A stretch of DNA of 64,000 nt from Ciona intestinalis (Eukaryota; Chordata; Ascidiacea; Phlebobranchia; Cionidae), in contig NW_004190463.2 in NCBI RefSeq assembly GCF_000224145.3, positions 143,464 through 207,463 on the forward strand, in the 5' to 3' direction. The position numbers and the translations under genes are program-made. Positions within the stretch are counted from its first letter, which is position 1, and each line of letters begins with the position of its first letter. Under the pieces are notes generated by a model that was not told the origin of the DNA, did no database searches, and saw only the letters and a list, made by a program, of their open reading frames with translations. Shown piece after piece: positions 22,606 to 32,509 of the stretch.

Positions 22606-23550
22606 TTATGGCACAGCAAGTAACAAAGTAATTGGACAATGATCACTCCCCATAGCTGATGTTTCAATAATGTTGTCGCATACATTATCCTTCCATTTGT
22701 TGGACAAGATAAAATAATCCAATCTCCAACCAACATTCTTAGCTCTGCAGTTTCCCATGTATGTCCAGAAAGTATATTGTCCTGTAAGATCAGGATAAAG
22801 ATCACGATATGTATCAGTAAAACCACTCTGCAGTAACTCAGTCATTCCATCCCTTTCTTCTTGTGAGAAACCAGCATTTTTCTTGTTTCCTTTCGGATTT
22901 GCCAGATCTATTTCATGATGCGAAACATTCATATCCCCACACAACACAACTGGCTTCTTCTCATCCAGGGATTTGATATAAGCGAGAAAATCTGAGTTCC
23001 ATTTCAATCTATATTCCAATCTCTTAAGCCCACGTTGAGCATTGGGCACGTAAGTGGATACGAGGTAAAACTTGTCATATTCAGCAGTGATGGTTCGACC
23101 TTCTTGATCATGTTCTTCAACTCCAATGCCAAATTTGACTTCTAATGGTTTAACCTTGGAGAACAAACCCACACCACTAAACCCCTTGGTTGACTTTGCT
23201 ACATTCCATGACATATGATATTCCTTCAAATCTTTTAACTCCTGTGGGATATCTTTCTCGGAGCACTTAGTTTCTTGCAGAGTGAATATATCAGGGCTTT
23301 CTCCCTTCACCCACTTTACCCCATCTTTTTTCACCCATGCTCGAACCCCAGCTACATTCCACGAACTTATCTTTAGATTAAATTGACGGCCATCTTTTGT
23401 TTCCAGCTTTTTTTCTACAACTTTATTCTCTTCTTCTCTTTTTTCTGTGGCCTTTTCTCCATTTCCATTCTCTTCTTTTGCCTTTTTCTTTTCTACCACA
23501 TTTTCAGCCTCAGCCATCTCTCTTTTCAAAGAAGCTCTTGTAGGGGCCAT
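22606..23550 (-). CDS. APEX1: AP endonuclease 1
   Basis: Class II AP endonuclease of base-excision repair: cleaves DNA 5' to abasic sites in nucleus and mitochondria. A single exon of 314 aa from the Met of MAPTRASLKREMAEAENVVE (human 318); an upstream in-frame Met exists, but this start gives the family-like Lys/Glu-rich N-terminus of about 55 residues. The EEP nuclease domain carries N65 (SSWNVAG), E93 (LQETKC), Y167 (STYVPNAQRG), D206 and N208 (CGDMNVSHHEIDL), D278 (RLDYFIL), D303 and H304 (GSDHCPITL), matching human N68, E96, Y171, D210, N212, D283, D308 and H309. The redox Cys65 of mammals is Ser62 and human D70 is Ala67. Confidence 0.96.
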   Translation of the reverse strand: MAPTRASLKREMAEAENVVEKKKAKEENGNGEKATEKREEENKVVEKKLETKDGRQFNLKISSWNVAGVRAWVKKDGVKWVKGESPDIFTLQETKCSEKDIPQELKDLKEYHMSWNVAKSTKGFSGVGLFSKVKPLEVKFGIGVEEHDQEGRTITAEYDKFYLVSTYVPNAQRGLKRLEYRLKWNSDFLAYIKSLDEKKPVVLCGDMNVSHHEIDLANPKGNKKNAGFSQEERDGMTELLQSGFTDTYRDLYPDLTGQYTFWTYMGNCRAKNVGWRLDYFILSNKWKDNVCDNIIETSAMGSDHCPITLLLAVP

Positions 23551-24001
23551 AACACAGAATCTTTTAATCACAAAATTGAAATGAAAACTTTTTATTTTAA
23601 CTTGAAAAACTTTTATCATAACCTGAAAATACAACAACTAAAAATGTATCACGTAGTTAATATTGAAACACACATACACACATTCAGGGCTTTCACTAAA
23701 CTTCATGCACTGAATATGAAAAGTAATTATTTATAACAATTTTGCGTATATAAGCATTAATTGGTTCAAAATCATGCATGCAACACACAGTATAATAATA
23801 CATGGTATACAAGTAAAGTGGAAAGAAGCATAACTTACTTACTAAATTTTGTTTAATAACTTGAACTACCATTTTATAATATTAGTGTTTCTGTGCAAAG
23901 CCAGAATATTAATTAATAGTAATTATATACGCAAATGTAAACAACCTCAAGGTACAAATGTATCAACAAACCAAAGCTGAAACTTTTTATTTCCTACTAT
24001 T

Positions 24002-24254
24002 CCAGTCTGCAGAGTATGGCAGTTCCTGACGAGATCTCGCGCATGCAAGATGGTTATTTTTCGCGTGCGCGCGTGCTATCATTTAAAATCTGCGTGCAAA
24101 GCATGTACATTTTCAAGCCACGTTAGGAAATCTTACTTAATTTAACACGTTTTTTTTTGTTTAATTAATTGGCGTGTGTGGGACAGTAATGTTGTGCATC
24201 ACCAAAAGTCTGTAAAAAATATCGCACGTGCACCTGCCATACTCTGCAGTCTGG
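24002..24254. mobile_element. 253-bp MITE between PFDN4 and APEX1
   Basis: Terminal inverted repeats of 21 bp: CCAGTCTGCAGAGTATGGCA at the left and its reverse complement at the right with one mismatch. Flanks CTACTATT and CTTCTATT fit an 8-bp target duplication with one difference. The left interior is CpG-rich (CGCGTGCGCGCG), which is unusual for this genome. No coding capacity. Confidence 0.8.
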
Positions 24255-24273
24255 CTTCTATTGATCACTTAAA

Positions 24274-24657
24274 TTAAGCTTCCAGGTTAATATTATCCCC
24301 AAACTTTGCGTAAAGTTGAACTTTCAATTCCTTCATCATGCTTTCAATCTCGCCCGCCTCCTCTTTTAACTGTTTCATCCTCTGCTCATATTTATCTTTT
24401 TCTTTCTCTAAAAGTCCTTGCGTCTCCTCCAAGTTATGCTGGATGAAGACTTCTCCAAGTTGGTACGGAATTGCCTCTGAGTCCTCGTCCTCCAGAAGTA
24501 GAAGATCATCTCCCGCATCCTCGATGTTCTGAAGAGCTTTTTTGATCTCTTCAAGCTCCGTTTCAATCTCGTTTAGATTCCCGTTCTTCTTCGCGAACAA
24601 ATTAATCTTCTTTTGATCTTCCAAAGTGACTTGGACTTCTTCTTTATCGGATGACAT
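24274..24657 (-). CDS. PFDN4: Prefoldin subunit 4
   Basis: Beta-type subunit of the hexameric prefoldin chaperone that delivers nascent actin and tubulin to TRiC/CCT. A single exon encodes 127 aa (human 134). Two long coiled-coil helices flank a beta-hairpin; blocks include VTLEDQKKINLFAKKNGNLN, ALQNIEDAGDDLLLLEDED, IPYQLGEVFIQHNLEETQ and a C-terminal LKVQLYAKFGDNINLEA. The length and the match over the whole protein make the start (MSSDKEEVQ) secure. It is 20 bp from the MITE at 24002-24254, which must lie in or next to its 3' UTR. Confidence 0.95.
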   Translation of the reverse strand: MSSDKEEVQVTLEDQKKINLFAKKNGNLNEIETELEEIKKALQNIEDAGDDLLLLEDEDSEAIPYQLGEVFIQHNLEETQGLLEKEKDKYEQRMKQLKEEAGEIESMMKELKVQLYAKFGDNINLEA

Positions 24658-24879
24658 TGTTATTAATACTAATAGTCTAGCAACAATAACAATGAGAACT
24701 GTAGAATAATTTCCGGTTAGAATAAAAATGTAACTTTTCCATGAAACGTCAAGTTTAAAAAAATGAAAAACTAAGAAAGCAATTTATGAGAGGTTAGCTC
24801 ATGACGCAGAAGTGCTCTTTCTACAAACAACAAAACAGCTAATTGCATTACCAATAAAGTTAGGTGACGGTAAAAAGTC

Positions 24880-25010
24880 TCCTCCCCCACCTTATTTGCT
24901 AACCACTAACCCCTAAACCATATAACCATTAACCACTAACCCCTATAACACAAACCGCCTAACCCCCTAACCTAGACCTAACCTCCAACCTCTAACACTT
25001 TCCACCAGCC
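24880..25010. repeat. Degenerate C-rich CCTAAC repeat tract
   Basis: About 12 irregular occurrences of CTAAC/CCCTA within 120 bp (TAACCACTAACCCCTAAACC and variants). It resembles a decayed telomere-type or simple repeat; not an exact hexamer array. Confidence 0.55.
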
Positions 25011-25514
25011 TATTCTGCTATGTACCGGAGGATTCTTCACTGGTGCCCAAAGTATCAATATATATTTGGCTGATGCAATACACCGCATGCTCGTTGTCGA
25101 GTTATAAAACGCACTTTACCTCAGCAAAACGTTACTGTAAAAAAAACAAACACAAGTCTCCTATCTCGGCCGTTTTTAGACGCAACAGCGACCTTATGTG
25201 ATACCACAAAACTATGACGACATTAACTTTTATATCTTGTTTAAGTAGAACGTGGACTTAATATCTGACAAACTTCAATCGTTTGTTGGCAAGCCATGCA
25301 AGTTTTAACGAACCGCGAAAACATTGAATTTACTTAACCTACCGCACATCTGTTTTAAGCACAACCGTTACAACATAGATGTCAAAATATAAAAAAAAAC
25401 ACCTCACGCTTATCATGTAGATACTACTTAGGTATCTATAATACTACACATCAGAATGCTACACATATGCAGTGTCTTTAAGCTCTTTGTCGAGGTATAG
25501 CATGGTTTTATTTT

Positions 25515-25925
25515 TAACACATGGTGTATTCATACACATCATGCTCACTGTCCAGTTATAACATGGGTGTCTTCTTATACATCAGACACACATAGTGTAT
25601 TCATACACTTTATGCTCACTGTCCATTTATAACACAGGTGTCTTCTTATACACCAGACACACATGGTGTATTCATACACCCAATGCTCACTGTCGAGTTA
25701 TAACATGGTTGTCTTCTTATACACCAGACACACATGGTGTATTCATACACCCTATGCTCACTGTCGAGTTATAACATGGGTGTCTTCTTATACACCAGAC
25801 ACACATGGTGTATTCATACACCTCATGCTTACTGTCCAATTATAACACAGGTGTCTTCTTATACACCAGACATACATGGTGTATTCATACACCTCATGCT
25901 CACTGTCAAGTTATAACATGTTTTT
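25515..25925. repeat. 71-bp satellite, about six copies
   Basis: Same unit as the array in KDELR intron 4: ACACATGGTGTATTCATACA, CTGTCGAGTTATAACATGGG, GTGTCTTCTTATACACCAGA. Period 71 bp. It lies between PFDN4 and the 3' end of the VAMP7-like gene. Confidence 0.92.
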
Positions 25926-26921
25926 TTTGCAGTTGTACACCAAAATGACGTGGCCAATCTTCACAAAAGTGTCAATTTGCATTCGCTTCACATTTGTTAT
26001 TGTGGTAATTCCTTCAGGAAGATGATACGGTAATATTGTTATTTTAAGACACACATCAACAAAAGCTATAACAAATGACACACATCCACCATATGTACCA
26101 TATTGCACTATATTTAATCAAAAATACACAAAGATAAAATGCACATTGTATGAACAAACATTATAGATGTGAATCATTGTGACATCATAAAGAAGAACAA
26201 ATAAGAGCAATCATAGGTCCTGGGCACTTTAAAACAACTATGGTTTATCATAAAGTTTGTGAATCAAAAATTTGGTTTAAATGACAACATAGTTAGACAT
26301 CCAATGTAATATAAAGCTTTAAATTAAGGCAGAGTAAAAATGCATAGAATGGACCTGAACTACTGCCAATGTTATGAACAGAAGTTGTTTATGTAAATAA
26401 AACCAGCTGTATTTTGGGCAAAATCATCTTCTTAAAGCAGTTGCCTAACATATATTAATTTTTGTTAACATGTTTTTAAAGTATCTTATATCGCAACAAT
26501 GCAAATGTTTCCCTGGCCTTCTGTTCAGTAAGCACTGCCCAAGACAACAGGAATGGCTTGCATGCACAAATGAAATTATTCAGCAGGATTGGGGGACCAG
26601 GGGCATTTGAAGAATAAAAAAAGAAAATGTGTTTGCATTAAACTGGTTCAAATTAAGATCATGAGCAAGCTTCAAACACAACATGAAATAAATCTAATAA
26701 ATGAAAATAATAATAAAGTGAAGACGACCACAGCACCAGATAGTGGACAAGGTGTGATATAAGATTTCTATGGTAACTTATATATTCAAACAGTTTTAAA
26801 ATAATTAATTTTTTTTCTATTTGATGAAAAAAGTCTGGTTAGGGTAATTTAAGATGTTTATGAAAAGATCCAACAAGATAGAGATTAAAGTTAAGTGCTT
26901 TTTGCGATTGTTTGAAGATAA

Positions 26922-29900
26922 TTAGATTGTTCCGGTGGCAAACAGGACAATGAGGGTAATTATGATTAAAACAATCACTATTATTATTATCAACATCTTC
27001 TTGTTTTGCCAAAAATATTTTCGTTGGATCCGTTTTGCTGTCACCTTGAATGTTGCTGCCTGTGGAAACATATTACGCAATGATACAGGTGTTCGCACCA
27101 GACATACAATCATATTAGCATATAGACACAACAGGTGTAAACGCTTAACTGCAGAAATTGATGAAATTAAGATACACAAAACAATTATATAGGCATATTG
27201 ACAGAAACACACATAAGCACTTAAACATTGATGCAGAACACAAATCGCAATAGCACACAACAAATTCAAACTACATTTTAAAATAGCATAGACTACCACA
27301 ACATTTTGTTTGTGGAAAATTAACCAAACATTAGAGTGGTTTAAGGGTATGTTAATCCAACACCCAGGGTGTGTTATTATCTAGACTCCATGAAGGCAGT
27401 TGACAGTCACTCAAAAATAAATATTATTTACTGTACGAATAAAGTCCTACAGCTTGGGATGCTATGGGACCTTCACGTTCGTCGTGTTTTCACGTTCGTC
27501 GAACCTTCACGTTCGTTGTGTTTTAGCCTCTATGTGCGCCTTGGTTAAGTATACACTGACATTTTTTTGCCCTCCTTAACAGGAAAAACGAGCCCACCAC
27601 CCATAAAAACTCACCCCCGCTTGCAGATCTTCCGTCTTATCAACGAGGTCATCAAGTTTGTCGCCACGTTCGATAACTTTCTCGATGTTTTGTCTCATGA
27701 TGCCCGTAACCTCACCTACCTAAGTGGGAGAATCCAAATGTTTAAAACAAATAAACTGTGATTGTTGTTTTTTAAAACTCTGTAATTAAACTCTGCGTAA
27801 ATAAAGAATCAAACAAATGCTTCCCAAACGTGTATATATGCGCAACTTTTTGGAATTTACTTTTTACATCTGCAAACTAAAATTCTAAAAGGAATAAAGT
27901 AAACTTCTTGCACCATGGACACAAAAAATATAAAACTGGGACCGACAGCCAAGAAATACAAAATATATTTGTAACGTTTTGGTAACCAAAGTTGGCTCTA
28001 TTGAGAAAACATGATGCTTCATCCAAATGTATATTATGCTTCTTCTGTGATCCTATGCACCAATTTAACTACCAATTAAATTCGTATTATGTATAGTATA
28101 GGCGGGCATAATATATCACATTACCTGATTCTGCATGGTTGACAACTGATCACCTTTCCCTTTGTTGAAATCATCCTTTAAATAAATAGCCGGGCAAATA
28201 TTTAAGTTCTTTCTTACAATTTTCTTTGGTTATACCAGTATTTATAAATACATGAACAATGAACTATAAAACCTATTGTATTTGCTTTTATTGAAGCATT
28301 ACATAANNNNNNNNNNNNNNNNNNNNNNNNNNNNNNNNNNNNNNNNNNNNNNNNNNNNNNNNNNNNNNNNNNNNNNNNNNNNNNNNNNNNNNNNNNNNNN
28401 NNNNNNNNNNNNNNNNNNNNNNNNNNNNNNNAAATACAAAATATATTTGTAACGTTTTGGTAACCAAAGTTGGCTCTATTGAGAAAACATGATGCTTCAT
28501 CCAAATGTATATTATGCTTCTTCTGTGATCCTATGCACGAATTTAACTACCAATTTAATTCGTATTATGTATAGTATAGGCGGGCATAATATATCACATT
28601 ACCTGATTCTGCATGGTTGACAACTGATCACCTTTCCCTTTGTTGAAATCATCCTTTAAATAAATAGCCGGGCAAATATTTAAGTTCCTTCTTACAATTT
28701 TCTTTGGTTATACCAGTATTTATAAATACATGAACAATGAACTATAAAACCTATTGTATTTGCTTTTATTGAAGCATTACATAACTCACCCCAACGTACT
28801 GTACCGTTTTACCCCAACCCTAAAGAACTATCCTACACTTGGTGTAGGCTACACCAAGCGAACATACCATCTTACCCCAACCCTAAAGAACCATCGAACT
28901 TCAAGTGAACAGACCAACTTACCCCAAGTTACTGGACCATCTTCCCCTAACCCTACTGTACCATCTTACCCTAACCCTACTGTACAAGCGAACAGACCAT
29001 CTTACCCCATCCCTGTACCATCCTACCCCAAGCGAACTTACCATCTTACCCCAACCCTACTGAACCATCTAACCCCTATCTCTACTGTACCATCCTACCC
29101 CAAGCTACCGGGCCATCCTACCCCAACCTACTATACCCAACTTACCATTATTCCAGATAAAATGTTTCTGAAATCTCGATTAAACTCGAACGCAGAAGCG
29201 CCAGTGGTTCGCTGCAAGAGACTTCCAGATGAACAAAACTGTTTCTTTAACTGAAAGTTGGGAAATATTAAATATTTCAATAATAAATATGTTTATGTTG
29301 TATCTGGTGGTTGTTTTGCTTTGTAGTTATTTTGTGATCGGCTTCAATAATTCTGTATTGGTTGTGTTAAGATATAAAGTGGGAAATTTAAAACAACTTC
29401 CTCTGACAAATAAACTGTGTACATAACAACAGTGTTTTCTTCGTTGGTGGGCAATGTGTATTATATGTATGTGGTTTAATATATGAAACTACAGTATAGT
29501 ATGAAAGGATACTGGAAGCTCTCCCAGTGGGTAGGGTGAAGCTGCATTTGTGGAATAACTTTAAAACAAGTAAACCTCGAGGGGTTGGGGTTGCTGGAAG
29601 TTTTGTGTCCTTGAGCAAGTCACTTAATGGTAAATGCAGAACACCCGTGTTATAACGACTGTCGCTTTTTAACTACGCAAGATAAAACAAGTTTCATTGA
29701 TTCATTAAAAACAAGTAAGACTCAAACTCAAGCACTAATGGGGTTTGGTAATGCTGGAAGCTTCCTGTGGGTAAAATTAATAATTAAACTACTTCTTACT
29801 TCTTCCAGGAATAAATATGGAATCCTTCTCCCAAATTCTTTATCAGCAGCACATAGATAGACCAACCCGTTGTCCGTCATTGTGTGATACAAGACACTGT

Positions 29901-30351
29901 TATGTAACAAGTGGTTAAATGAATAAACAATTGCTATACTATTTGTACTTATAAATATTCTTCTGATAATCATAGGCACATACCTAGGGCAGGCCAACCC
30001 TGGAATTTTCTTCACTGCATTAATAAGTAAACATTACAACCTAAAGTTAAATATGTTTCACAGGATTGTGTGTCTAACTATCCCTGCCTCCCCTGTATTT
30101 TAAAAACATTATCACCTATTTAACCATGGTTATAATACCCTAACCACCCAACAGTTTACCAACCCAGCACCATTTTTGTTAAAAATTAAAAAATAAACTC
30201 ACTCATCATGTGGCAGAGTGGTTTTCCTTACACCAACTGTAGGCAGGTCAGTGAGGAAACCTTGTGCATGAAACTGGTGGTCTCCTGGCCCAATAGTTTT
30301 GTCCACAAGAATAACATTACCCCGCGAAATACAACTATATAATATCGGCAT
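26922..30351 (-). CDS. VAMP7-like longin-domain R-SNARE
   Basis: Vesicle R-SNARE for late endosome/lysosome and exocytic fusion. Six exons in transcription order: 30351-30203, 29896-29800, 29250-29146, 28653-28603, 27719-27615, 27059-26922; 214 aa (human VAMP7 220), every junction in phase. Longin domain: [19 protein letters not shown], then [20 protein letters not shown] and [20 protein letters not shown] motif [20 protein letters not shown] with the zero-layer Arg in IERGD. Juxtamembrane [13 protein letters not shown] and a TM anchor ending FATGTI. The anchor end resembles VAMP8, but the longin domain assigns it to the VAMP7 class. Exon 4 occurs twice (also 28175-28125) because of the assembly artefact at the N gap. 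AAG immediately precedes the ATG. Confidence 0.93.
27954..28306. repeat. Gap-flanking duplicate, copy 1 (353 bp)
   Basis: Identical in length and order to 28432-28784, with about three single-base differences (for example GCACCAATTTAACTACCAAT against GCACGAATTTAACTACCAAT). It ends at CATTACATAA exactly where the N run begins. Contains a second copy of VAMP7 exon 4 (28175-28125). Confidence 0.93.
28307..28431. other. Assembly gap, 125 N
   Basis: Run of undetermined bases between two near-identical 353-bp blocks, inside the VAMP7-like gene. Any apparent peptide crossing it is meaningless. Confidence 0.99.
28432..28784. repeat. Gap-flanking duplicate, copy 2 (353 bp)
   Basis: Second copy of the 353-bp block, ending CATTACATAA and then running on into the C-rich minisatellite. 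Holds the exon 4 copy (28653-28603) used in the gene model. Confidence 0.93.
28785..29140. repeat. C-rich minisatellite in VAMP7-like intron 3
   Basis: Degenerate tandem units of the form CTTACCCCAACCCTACTGTA with CCATC and AAGCGAAC variants, about 350 bp. It ends within a few bases of the exon 3 donor at 29146. Likely cause of the neighbouring assembly break. Confidence 0.85.
29560..29715 (+). mobile_element. SINE fragment in VAMP7-like intron 2
   Basis: Short pieces TTGAGCAAGTCACTTAATGG and AACACCCGTGTTATAACGAC with the TTCATTGATTCATT tail match the SINE family; much of the centre is missing. Confidence 0.55.
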
Positions 30352-30449
30352 CTTGTGTTACAAGTTATAGAAATATAAAAAGCAAATCTGCAGGAAAAAT
30401 AAATTTAACTGACTAACTGTATACAGGTGTCTAGGGAATAATTATCCTT

Positions 30450-30722
30450 GTCCAACGCCGTGGCAAAGTGGTTAGTGCGCAAGCCCTTAACCCAGAGGTA
30501 ATGGGTTCAAGGCTCGTGGCTGCTACCATTGTTGGCGTATGTGTCCTTGGACAAGACACTTAACGGCAATTGCTTCAACCCTTGTCCAAATTATCAGTCA
30601 TACAAAAAATTAAAAAATAATGACCCACAAAGTAACATACATGGTAACTGGTGACACGAGGTGTATGTGTTATAAAGACTGTCGTTTTCCTGCCACTCGA
30701 AAATAAAGCAAGTTACATTCGT
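30450..30722 (+). mobile_element. Full-length tRNA-derived SINE
   Basis: Best copy in the window. The head GCCGTGGCAAAGTGGTTAGT resembles an RNA polymerase III A box and ATGGGTTCAAGGCTC a B box. The body follows with GTGTCCTTGGACAAGACACT, AACCCTTGTCCAAATTATCA, CCCACAAAGTAACATACATG and GTTATAAAGACTGTCGTTTT, and the tail is ATTCGTTCATTC. It lies upstream of the VAMP7-like start. The same modules recur through the window. Confidence 0.85.
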
Positions 30723-32015
30723 TCATTCACTTAGCTGAAATGCACAATTATATTGCCTGAACTGTAACCATACAAAGGATCCTCCACTACTACCAACTAT
30801 AACTATTTGTTTGGTATTTTGCATGGGTGAGATGCCGTACCAAGGCTCGTCATCGGCCTTATAAGCCAGAGTTTGGCTATTATTCCAATACCCAGCTGAG
30901 TACAACTAATAAACTGGATTTCCTGGTTTCAAATAACATAAAACATTTACCCAACAGCTTTGTTGCAAGTTACCAACAGAGTTGTTTTGTAATTTGCGCA
31001 AAATATGATTAATACTTCGCCAATAATCATGAATTATGTCATTGTTTTAATAATGAGTCAATAAAAACAAACGTGTGCAATTTAAATTAGGTTACTTTAA
31101 ACAAAACATGTCCAAATAACATAATCATACTCATACACTCGTGTATATATGCAGAACTTTTGGAAATTTATCTTTCATTTGCACATCTCATCTGCAAACT
31201 ATACAATTGTAAAAGTGGTTCTTCAAACTTATGTCAAACTTTATAAATAAACTAGATATCCGTACGACGAGCATAGTGTACCAAACTAGCTATATCCGTA
31301 CAGGCAGTAAATAACCAGAAACGCTTGAAAAAAACTTAAATCACCTGTTACATAAACGTGAAATTATTCATCCAGTTTCATTTTGTCTTGTATTGGTGTT
31401 TCTGTTTATATAGAAGTAATACTCTACTGCCACACAGCGGTTAAATACATGTATAACTTATTAACGCAAGATGACAGCAATTTAGCAAAAGGGGTGTTCA
31501 AACCTACAACTGGTGTCTTGTCGGTTTGTTTTTATATAAATACAAAAAAATGATTCTGTACGGTACTCAAGGGTCAATGTGCAAGAGAGTGTAGTTAACT
31601 AAACCAACTATTAGACATAAATAAATAAAATATTTATGTGATATGGGTATAACTGAATAGTACTGGAAAACAGTCACCAAAGTGTATGAAATAAACACCC
31701 GTGTTATACAAAGATAAATAAGTTACATTCGTTCAACTATTAGCAATTATGTTTTAATAATTACCCTGAAACGAATGAAGGGAAATCTGGAAGCTTAAAA
31801 TCTTATATACGTTTCGTATTCTGTTTCAATAGTAAATATTGGCACATAACAACATATATCGTGCATAATCAGATGTATTGTGCGCTCAAAGTAACATTTA
31901 ACACAGCAGCACCACGTAACAACCGACGCTTGCAACGCGTAACAGATACCACTGTGATGTCACAACGTGCAAAATGACGTCACACAGGAAAAACGAAATT
32001 CGCTCAAAACAAAGT
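30723..32015. other. Intergenic FNIP / VAMP7-like
   Basis: AT-rich region between same-strand genes. A stretch at 30740-30900 opens on the minus strand but fits neither gene in phase. No domain, RNA or clear transposon recognised beyond the SINE at its edge. Confidence 0.35.
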
Positions 32016-32152
32016 TTTAACAAAAATATTTAATGTTTAAAATAGAATAAGTTGTTTCAATAACAACAAAGTGAAACTGCGTATACAAACACGAACACCC
32101 CGTGTTAAAGAAGTGGTTCTCATCCTATGGTAGCGTACCACTTCTGGTACAT
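32016..32152. repeat. Inverted-repeat partner of 34466-34597, hAT-like end
   Basis: About 135 bp that match 34466-34597 in reverse complement at roughly 90 percent (AGAAGTGGTTCTCATCCT, ATAGAATAAGTTGTTTCAAT). The AGTGGTTCTC motif here and GAGAACCACTG at 32481-32491 suggest a hAT-like terminus. It lies just beyond the FNIP stop codon. Confidence 0.65.
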
Positions 32153-32509
32153 GAGGGTCTTCTACGTGAAATGTGAGCAACTTATCAAGTTTAAACATAT
32201 CAACAGTAAAAATAAAAATATGATTTAGTGTCAAAGCTTTTTAAATTAATAAAACAATAGCTTTTAAAGACAAAACTAGTTTTGTACTTTTTTAAGAAAT
32301 TTAGGAAATGAAATAAAAGAATTTAAAAGTTGCTTTTGTAATAAATGCTCACTGTAGGTTTTTACGTTTTGTAGATTTTAAAGAAAGGAAATATAGGAAA
32401 CAAAAACTTCTTTAGTGTTTTAAATAAGTTGTAAAAGAAGTCTAAATAGAACAACACTTATGTGTGTACCATCGAGGAACGAGAACCACTGTCGTACAAG
32501 ATGTTCGCA

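Noticed and set aside
24880-25010. Interstitial telomere of TTAGGG type
   Set aside because: Units are irregular (CTAACCC, CTAACCT, CACTAAC) with no exact hexamer run, so only a degenerate C-rich repeat is claimed.
25515-25925. Regular repeats considered as a CRISPR array
   Set aside because: Direct tandem 71-bp units without unique spacers in a eukaryotic genome; a satellite, not CRISPR.
27567-27761. Plus-strand 64-codon frame
   Set aside because: Antisense of VAMP7-like exon 5, the SNARE motif exon.
28754-29254. 166-codon plus-strand frame with Pro/Tyr/Thr repeats
   Set aside because: It is the C-rich minisatellite read in frame plus the antisense of VAMP7-like exon 3; the opposite strand carries the conserved longin sequence.
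30450-30545. tRNA gene
   Set aside because: A- and B-box-like segments belong to the SINE head; the cloverleaf is not complete and the unit recurs with the SINE body.
30740-30896. Minus-strand block beginning LGIG after CAG, considered as the FNIP terminal exon
   Set aside because: In the phase required by exon 19 it meets a stop after a few codons, while 32588-32510 is in phase and encodes the conserved IESQDIPLLMAIASCHSPHV end.
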